DNA from: an uncultured Collinsella sp.
GTDB lineage: Bacteria > Actinomycetota > Coriobacteriia > Coriobacteriales > Coriobacteriaceae
Length of the DNA stretch: 9,959 nucleotides
Assembly (NCBI GenBank): GCA_902494135.1
Contig: CABUSE010000042.1
Location: forward strand, 1-9,959
Direction of reading: 5' to 3'
The position numbers and the translations under genes were made by a program. This document shows positions 5,837 to 9,959 of this stretch, piece after piece. Below the pieces are notes generated by a model, which was not told where the DNA came from, did no database searches, and saw only the letters and a list, made by a program, of their open reading frames with translations. Position 1 is the first letter of the stretch. Every line of letters starts with the position of its first letter.

Positions 5837-6748
5837 ATGAACAACGGGCTGTTTACGTACTTAGCAGCATTGCTATTGTTTGGCTCCAACGGCATCATCG
5901 CCTCTGCCATCGCGTTGCCGAGCTCCGATATCGTGCTACTGCGCACGTTTTTGGGCACCCTCTCGCTTGTCACCATTCTCGCCATCACCCAACGCCATAA
6001 GTTGCAGGCGCCATCTCGCCTCCGCGAAGCCGCAGCACTCCTTCTCTCGGGAGCCGCGCTGGGCGCCAGCTGGATTTTTCTGTTCCGCGCCTACCAGACG
6101 ATCGGCGTCGGCGTATCCTCGCTGCTGTACTACTGTGGCCCCATCATCGTTATGGCGCTCTCCCCACTCATCTTTGGTGAAAAACTGACCGGCGGCAAAA
6201 TCGCCGGCTTTGTCGCCGTCGCCTGCGGTGCTTTTCTCATTGCAGCGCAAGGTCTAGGCGGCAATATGCCCATTGCGGGCATCGTCTGTGGAATCGCCTC
6301 GGCCTTCTGCTATGCATTGATGGTCATCGCTAGCAAGGGTGCGCCGCACATCGAGGGCCTCGAGAACTCCACGCTCCAGGTGTGCGCCGCCTTTGTGACC
6401 GCACTGGTCCTCACGCTCATCACGCAGGGCGCTCCCTCATTCCTGTCCGCCGGTATCGCCGCCAGTATTGATTGGCGCGCCGTCGCTATGCTCGGCGTCG
6501 TCAACACCGGCATCGGTTGCCTGCTCTACTTTAGCGCCGTCGCCAAGCTGCCCGTCCAGACCGTCGCTGTCGTCGGCTACCTCGAGCCGCTTTCGGCGGT
6601 CGTGTTCTCGGCCGCCCTTTTGGGTGAAGCCATAACACCGGTCCGCCTGATGGGCGCCGCGCTTATCATCGGCGGCGCGATTTTTTGCGAACTCGCCGGC
6701 AAACGCGCAAACGCCAAGGCTGGCATCGCCCAGACAGTACGTGCTTAA
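5837..6748 (+). CDS. DMT-superfamily permease (two EamA domains, 10 TM)
   Basis: The 303-residue protein is an inner-membrane transporter of the drug/metabolite family with two EamA repeats of about 140 residues each. The ends of the repeats carry the usual signatures: YYCGPIIVMALSPLIFGEKLT at about 98-118 and YLEPLSAVVFSAALLGE at 248-264. Members often export amino acids, metabolites or drugs; the substrate here is unknown. The GGGATGG/GGAAG stretch before the ATG is a modest Shine-Dalgarno. It is divergent from the LysR gene with 118 bp between and is the likely target of that regulator. Its stop is followed by an AT-rich palindrome at 6783-6806 that may end the transcript. Confidence 0.9.
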   Translation: MNNGLFTYLAALLLFGSNGIIASAIALPSSDIVLLRTFLGTLSLVTILAITQRHKLQAPSRLREAAALLLSGAALGASWIFLFRAYQTIGVGVSSLLYYCGPIIVMALSPLIFGEKLTGGKIAGFVAVACGAFLIAAQGLGGNMPIAGIVCGIASAFCYALMVIASKGAPHIEGLENSTLQVCAAFVTALVLTLITQGAPSFLSAGIAASIDWRAVAMLGVVNTGIGCLLYFSAVAKLPVQTVAVVGYLEPLSAVVFSAALLGEAITPVRLMGAALIIGGAIFCELAGKRANAKAGIAQTVRA

Positions 6749-6782
6749 AAGCCCCTGCTTTGAAATGCTACCTGCGTAGATA

Positions 6783-6806
6783 AATAATCCCCAGCTGAGG
6801 ATTATT
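6783..6806. promoter_or_regulatory. 24-bp near-perfect palindrome between EamA and kup
   Basis: Arms AATAATCC (6783-6790) and GGATTATT (6799-6806) enclose an almost self-complementary centre with CAGCTG; a single mismatched pair breaks perfect symmetry. In RNA it could form a hairpin ending the EamA transcript, but the following TTGTCT is a poor U-tract. As DNA it is equally well shaped for an operator of the downstream kup gene. Confidence 0.5.
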
Positions 6807-6813
6807 GTCTAAA

Positions 6814-6897
6814 ATAACCCGATGTGCCAAACTGCTCTTGTATGTATAAAGACGGCATAAAGTTTTTTGTCCTAGACAGATAACCGGATGTCTAAGG
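6814..6897 (+). promoter_or_regulatory. kup leader: repeated motif and SD-overlapping hairpin
   Basis: Two near-identical 12-mers, ATAACCCGATGT (6814-6825) and ATAACCGGATGT (6880-6891), differ at one base. TAGACA (6873-6878) can pair with TGTCTA (6889-6894) around a ten-base loop, extended by CC (6871-6872) pairing with GG across one bulged A. That stem would reach the AAGGGAG Shine-Dalgarno (6894-6900). A second TGTCTA (6806-6811) could compete for the same partner if transcribed. TATAAA (6845-6850) is a possible -10. No known riboswitch consensus is recognised. Confidence 0.4.
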
Positions 6898-6905
6898 GAG
6901 TCCTC

Positions 6906-9137
6906 GTGGCACACAATAAACTGGAGGCAAACCTCCAAGACCAGCGCGGGCAAGGCGGGCACGGAGCCATCCCCCTCTCCGCTGGCATGCTGCTCGTAAC
7001 GCTCGGCGTCGTCTATGGCGACATCGGCACGAGCCCCATGTACACCATGAAATCAATCGTCGCCAACAACGGCGGCATCGGTACCGTCAGCGAGGACATG
7101 ATCCTGGGCGCGCTTTCGCTCGTCATCTGGACCATGACGCTCGTGACCACGGTCAAGTACGTAGTAATCGCCATGAAGGCCGACAACCACAACGAAGGCG
7201 GCATCTTCGCCCTGTTCAGCCTCGTACGCAAGGTGGCACCATGGCTGATTCTGCCCGCCATGATCGGCGGTGCGGCACTGCTTGCCGACGGCATCCTCAC
7301 CCCCGCCGTCACGGTCACCACAGCCATCGAGGGTCTGCGCACCATCGAATGGGGCCATGCGCTGCTGGGCGACGGCCAGACCAACGTCATCATCATCACA
7401 ATCATCATTATCTGCGGCCTATTTGCCATGCAGCGCGCCGGCACCTCGTCAATCGGCAAGCTCTTCGGCCCGCTCATGACGCTGTGGTTCCTGTTCCTGG
7501 CAGGCGCCGGTCTGTTCAACATGCTCGGCAACCTGTCCATCTTGCGCGCGCTCAACCCCATCCGCGGCATTATGTTCCTGTTCTCGCCCATCAACCATTC
7601 GGGCATTATGGTGCTCGGCTTTGTCTTCCTGTCGACAACCGGTGCCGAGGCACTCTACTCGGACATGGGCCACGTGGGCAAGGCAAACATCTATGCATCC
7701 TGGCCATTTGTTAAGGCGGCCCTTATCCTCAACTATCTGGGTCAGGGAGCTTGGCTACTCGCCAATAACTCCAACCCCCAGATGCTCGCGATGGATATCG
7801 TTAACCCGTTCTATATGATGCTTCCCGAGCCCCTGCGCCCCTTTGCCATTGTGCTTTCGGCCGTGGCGGCCATCATCGCCTCGCAGGCGCTCATCACCGG
7901 CTCGTTCTCGCTGGTATCCGAGGCAACGCGCCTCAACCTTATGCCGCATCTGCGCATCCACTACCCCAGCGACACCAAGGGTCAGCTCTATATTCCGCTC
8001 GTCAACAACATCATGTGGGTCGGCTGCATCTTCATCGTGCTGCTGTTCCAGAACTCCGAGCGCATGGAAAGCGCCTATGGCCTCGCCATCACCGTGACCA
8101 TGCTCATGACCACCACGCTGCTGACGAGCTATATCGCCGGCATCCTCAAGCACAAGCTGGGCGCCTGCATCTTTGCCCTGCTCTTTGGTGCCATTGAGTT
8201 GTGCTTCTTCGCTTCGTGCCTCACCATGTTCTTTGACGGCGGCTACGTCATGATCTTCCTGGCCGCACTGCTGTTCGGCCTTATGTATGTGTGGCGTCGC
8301 GGCACCGCCATCGAGCGCACGCAGACGATTCTGCTGCCCGTCTCCAAGTACATCGACCAGCTCAACCGCCTGCGCAATGACGAGACCTACCCCGTGCTCG
8401 CCGACAATCTGGTGTTCCTCACCAACAGCCCCGACCCGCTCACGCTCGACCGCGACGTGCTCTATTCCATCTTGGACAAGCATCCCAAGCGCGCCAAGGC
8501 ATATTGGTTCATCAACGTACACGTTACCGACGAGCCCTATACGCACGAGTATTCCGTTGAGACCTTTGGCACAGACTTCCTGTTCCGCGTGCGCTTGGAC
8601 CTGGGCTTTAAGGTCAATCAGCGCATCAACGCCTACCTGCGCCAGATCGTTGGCGACCTGATGGCCTCGGGTGAGTTGCCGCCGCAGCACCACACCTACT
8701 CCATCTACGAGACGCGCGGCAACGTGGGCGACTTCCGTTTTTGCATGCTGCGCAAGATGCTTGCCCCCGAAACGGACATCAACCGCAATGACCACCGCGT
8801 GATGGCCATCAAGTACGCCGTCCGCCGCGCTTGCGGAAGCCCGGCGCGCTGGTACGGTCTCGAGAACTCTGCCATCATCATCGAGTACGTGCCGCTGTTT
8901 GCCCGCATGCGCCCGGCCGTTAAGCTCGTGCGCACCCAGGTGCCGCTCGAGGTTCAGATTGAAGAGGCCGAGGAAATGGAAGTCGACATCTTCTCGGACG
9001 ACTTGGTCAACGGCAACGAGGCCGGTAGGGACATGAACGTCGATCCCACCGAGCTGCTCGAGAGCGTCGCCGATACGCCCGAGCAACAGCAACTCGACGG
9101 ACTCGAGAGCACCCAGCTCAACGACGCCAACTTCTAA
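6906..9137 (+). CDS. kup: Kup-family low-affinity potassium transporter
   Basis: The 743-residue protein is a KUP/HAK/KT potassium uptake permease, probably K+/H+ symport, in the cytoplasmic membrane. The family signature GVVYGDIGTSPMY is at 34-46, and HNEGGIFALFSLVRK follows near 100. About 12 hydrophobic segments run to about residue 460, then a soluble C-terminal domain of about 280 residues. The tail is acidic and Gln-rich, slightly longer than the usual family end. The GTG at 6906 is chosen because AAGGGAG (6894-6900) precedes it by five bases. An in-frame ATG at 6888 has no Shine-Dalgarno and lies at the edge of a leader hairpin. It stands alone as a transcription unit with a hairpin terminator downstream. 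Potassium transporters are often controlled by c-di-AMP, but no such riboswitch is evident here. Confidence 0.95.
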   Translation: MAHNKLEANLQDQRGQGGHGAIPLSAGMLLVTLGVVYGDIGTSPMYTMKSIVANNGGIGTVSEDMILGALSLVIWTMTLVTTVKYVVIAMKADNHNEGGIFALFSLVRKVAPWLILPAMIGGAALLADGILTPAVTVTTAIEGLRTIEWGHALLGDGQTNVIIITIIIICGLFAMQRAGTSSIGKLFGPLMTLWFLFLAGAGLFNMLGNLSILRALNPIRGIMFLFSPINHSGIMVLGFVFLSTTGAEALYSDMGHVGKANIYASWPFVKAALILNYLGQGAWLLANNSNPQMLAMDIVNPFYMMLPEPLRPFAIVLSAVAAIIASQALITGSFSLVSEATRLNLMPHLRIHYPSDTKGQLYIPLVNNIMWVGCIFIVLLFQNSERMESAYGLAITVTMLMTTTLLTSYIAGILKHKLGACIFALLFGAIELCFFASCLTMFFDGGYVMIFLAALLFGLMYVWRRGTAIERTQTILLPVSKYIDQLNRLRNDETYPVLADNLVFLTNSPDPLTLDRDVLYSILDKHPKRAKAYWFINVHVTDEPYTHEYSVETFGTDFLFRVRLDLGFKVNQRINAYLRQIVGDLMASGELPPQHHTYSIYETRGNVGDFRFCMLRKMLAPETDINRNDHRVMAIKYAVRRACGSPARWYGLENSAIIIEYVPLFARMRPAVKLVRTQVPLEVQIEEAEEMEVDIFSDDLVNGNEAGRDMNVDPTELLESVADTPEQQQLDGLESTQLNDANF

Positions 9138-9159
9138 CACGCCACCAGCCATTGACGAC

Positions 9160-9198
9160 AACGGCTCCGCATCTCATAAAAGGTGCGGAGCCGTTTTA
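9160..9198 (+). terminator. Intrinsic terminator of kup
   Basis: AACGGCTCCGCA (9160-9171) pairs with TGCGGAGCCGTT (9184-9195) around a 12-base loop, ending in TTTTA. It lies 22 bases after the kup stop. The opposite strand has no T-run after the stem, so it is a weaker stop for the convergent hydrolase gene. Confidence 0.88.
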
Positions 9199-9218
9199 TG
9201 TCGCAACGGACCGGTGAG

Positions 9219-9959
9219 CTACGAACGACGCGGCTCGGGAACCACGAGCCTATCGGGGCTCGCGCCCTCGGCATCCATCAGGCTCACGTAGCGAATCGAC
9301 GGATCCCCATACATCGCGTAGTAATAATTGCCCGTGCGCGCGCTAAAGCATCCGGTGTAGATAGTCTTCTCGAACTTGCCATCGCCCATCCTGGACGCTC
9401 CCTCGATCATCACCACGCCCTCGAGCGAGCGGAACATGCGAACGACGTTTTCGGTCTCGCTCTCCTTTTGCGGGTAATTGGCATTGAGGTACGCCGCCTT
9501 TACAAAACGGCTCGGCGAATAGCAATCGCCCGGAATGCCGCGCATGCCGGCACCGGCTCCATAGGGCTTAAGCTCGGCGCCACGCCATGTCGCTGTCTGC
9601 GGAAAATCGCTTGTGGCGGTGATATAGGTGCGCAGGTTTTCCATGTGCCACGGGAAGGTCGGCTGGTTGGCAAGGGTGTCGACCGGATCGTCGTATACAT
9701 GCAGGCCGTCAGCCATCATCTCGACCACGATGCTGCGCTGGCTGTCGCCGATAATCCAATGGAGCAGCGACACGCCCAGCCCCTCTCCGGCAGATTTGGC
9801 GACAATCACCGTGTCGCGCAGCGCGGCCTCGACCTCATCAACCGTCGAGAACGTCGCTGCCACCCACAGGGGGAACTCATAGGCCGCGATATTGGTCTTG
9901 CCGTCGACAGGGTCCTCGGCATACTCGGCATAACCCGGGAAATTGAGACCCGCCACGGC
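9219..9959 (-). CDS. Choloylglycine hydrolase family, likely bile salt hydrolase (5' end off window)
   Basis: The visible 247 codons (246 residues plus stop) are the C-terminal three quarters of an Ntn-hydrolase of the choloylglycine hydrolase/penicillin V acylase family; the frame is open at the right edge. By alignment from memory with Clostridium perfringens bile salt hydrolase, AGLNF holds Asn82, LANQPTF holds Asn175, and SPSRF holds Arg228, three residues of the active site. The nucleophile Cys2 and nearby Arg/Asp lie outside the window. Asn at position 82 favours bile salt hydrolase over penicillin V acylase, which typically has Tyr. The enzyme would split glycine or taurine from conjugated bile acids, in the cytoplasm, in a gut bacterium. 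About 77 codons are missing upstream. The Met codon at 9956 is internal, not the start. It is convergent with kup. Confidence 0.9.
   Translation of the reverse strand, partial: AVAGLNFPGYAEYAEDPVDGKTNIAAYEFPLWVAATFSTVDEVEAALRDTVIVAKSAGEGLGVSLLHWIIGDSQRSIVVEMMADGLHVYDDPVDTLANQPTFPWHMENLRTYITATSDFPQTATWRGAELKPYGAGAGMRGIPGDCYSPSRFVKAAYLNANYPQKESETENVVRMFRSLEGVVMIEGASRMGDGKFEKTIYTGCFSARTGNYYYAMYGDPSIRYVSLMDAEGASPDRLVVPEPRRS

Noticed and set aside
6749..6905. c-di-AMP (ydaO-type) riboswitch before kup
   Set aside because: I looked because such riboswitches often precede potassium transporter genes, but the gap is short and I cannot find the conserved core.
7755..9161. Long minus-strand open frame opposite kup
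   Set aside because: The sense strand encodes a clear Kup protein; the antisense frame reflects GC-rich codon bias.

Overview
The window is GC-rich and densely coded, with short intergenic gaps (all under about 210 bp), clear Shine-Dalgarno sites and several GTG starts. It ends in a bile salt hydrolase-type gene. This combination suggests a gut actinobacterium; Coriobacteriia such as Collinsella would fit. That placement is inference from gene content and style; no rRNA or other marker gene is present.

Layout from left to right. Minus strand, 7-918: an unusual protein with an acidic N-terminus, a MarR-like winged-helix core and a C-terminal tail of about 20 RGG units. Minus strand, 1071-2486: a 14-TM DHA2-type (EmrB/LmrB-like) drug exporter. 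Plus strand, 2692-3102: a short peptide deformylase-like protein with intact metal-site motifs but an altered motif I. A strong bidirectional hairpin terminator (3118-3154) separates it from the convergent gene at 3178-4698, which encodes an XRE-type helix-turn-helix fused to an AlaA-like alanine aminotransferase. Upstream of that gene is a set of helically phased repeats (4716-4801), probably its operator. Minus strand, 4861-5718: a LysR regulator, divergent from a plus-strand DMT/EamA permease (5837-6748). Their shared 118 bp gap holds two T-N11-A palindromes. Plus strand, 6906-9137: a Kup potassium transporter with a repeat-rich, hairpin-prone leader, ended by a hairpin terminator. Minus strand, 9219 to the right edge: a choloylglycine hydrolase family gene missing its first ~77 codons.

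How they work together. Most genes are single transcription units. The one clear functional pair is LysR-EamA, a regulator and an exporter sharing one control region. The fusion aminotransferase appears to carry its own regulator domain next to its own operator. It also has a good internal ribosome binding site and ATG exactly at the domain junction, so two products (506 and 405 residues) may be made. No mobile element, CRISPR array, tRNA or rRNA was seen.

The most interesting signals are the MarR-RGG architecture, the fused aminotransferase with phased operator and internal start, the altered deformylase motif, and the kup leader.
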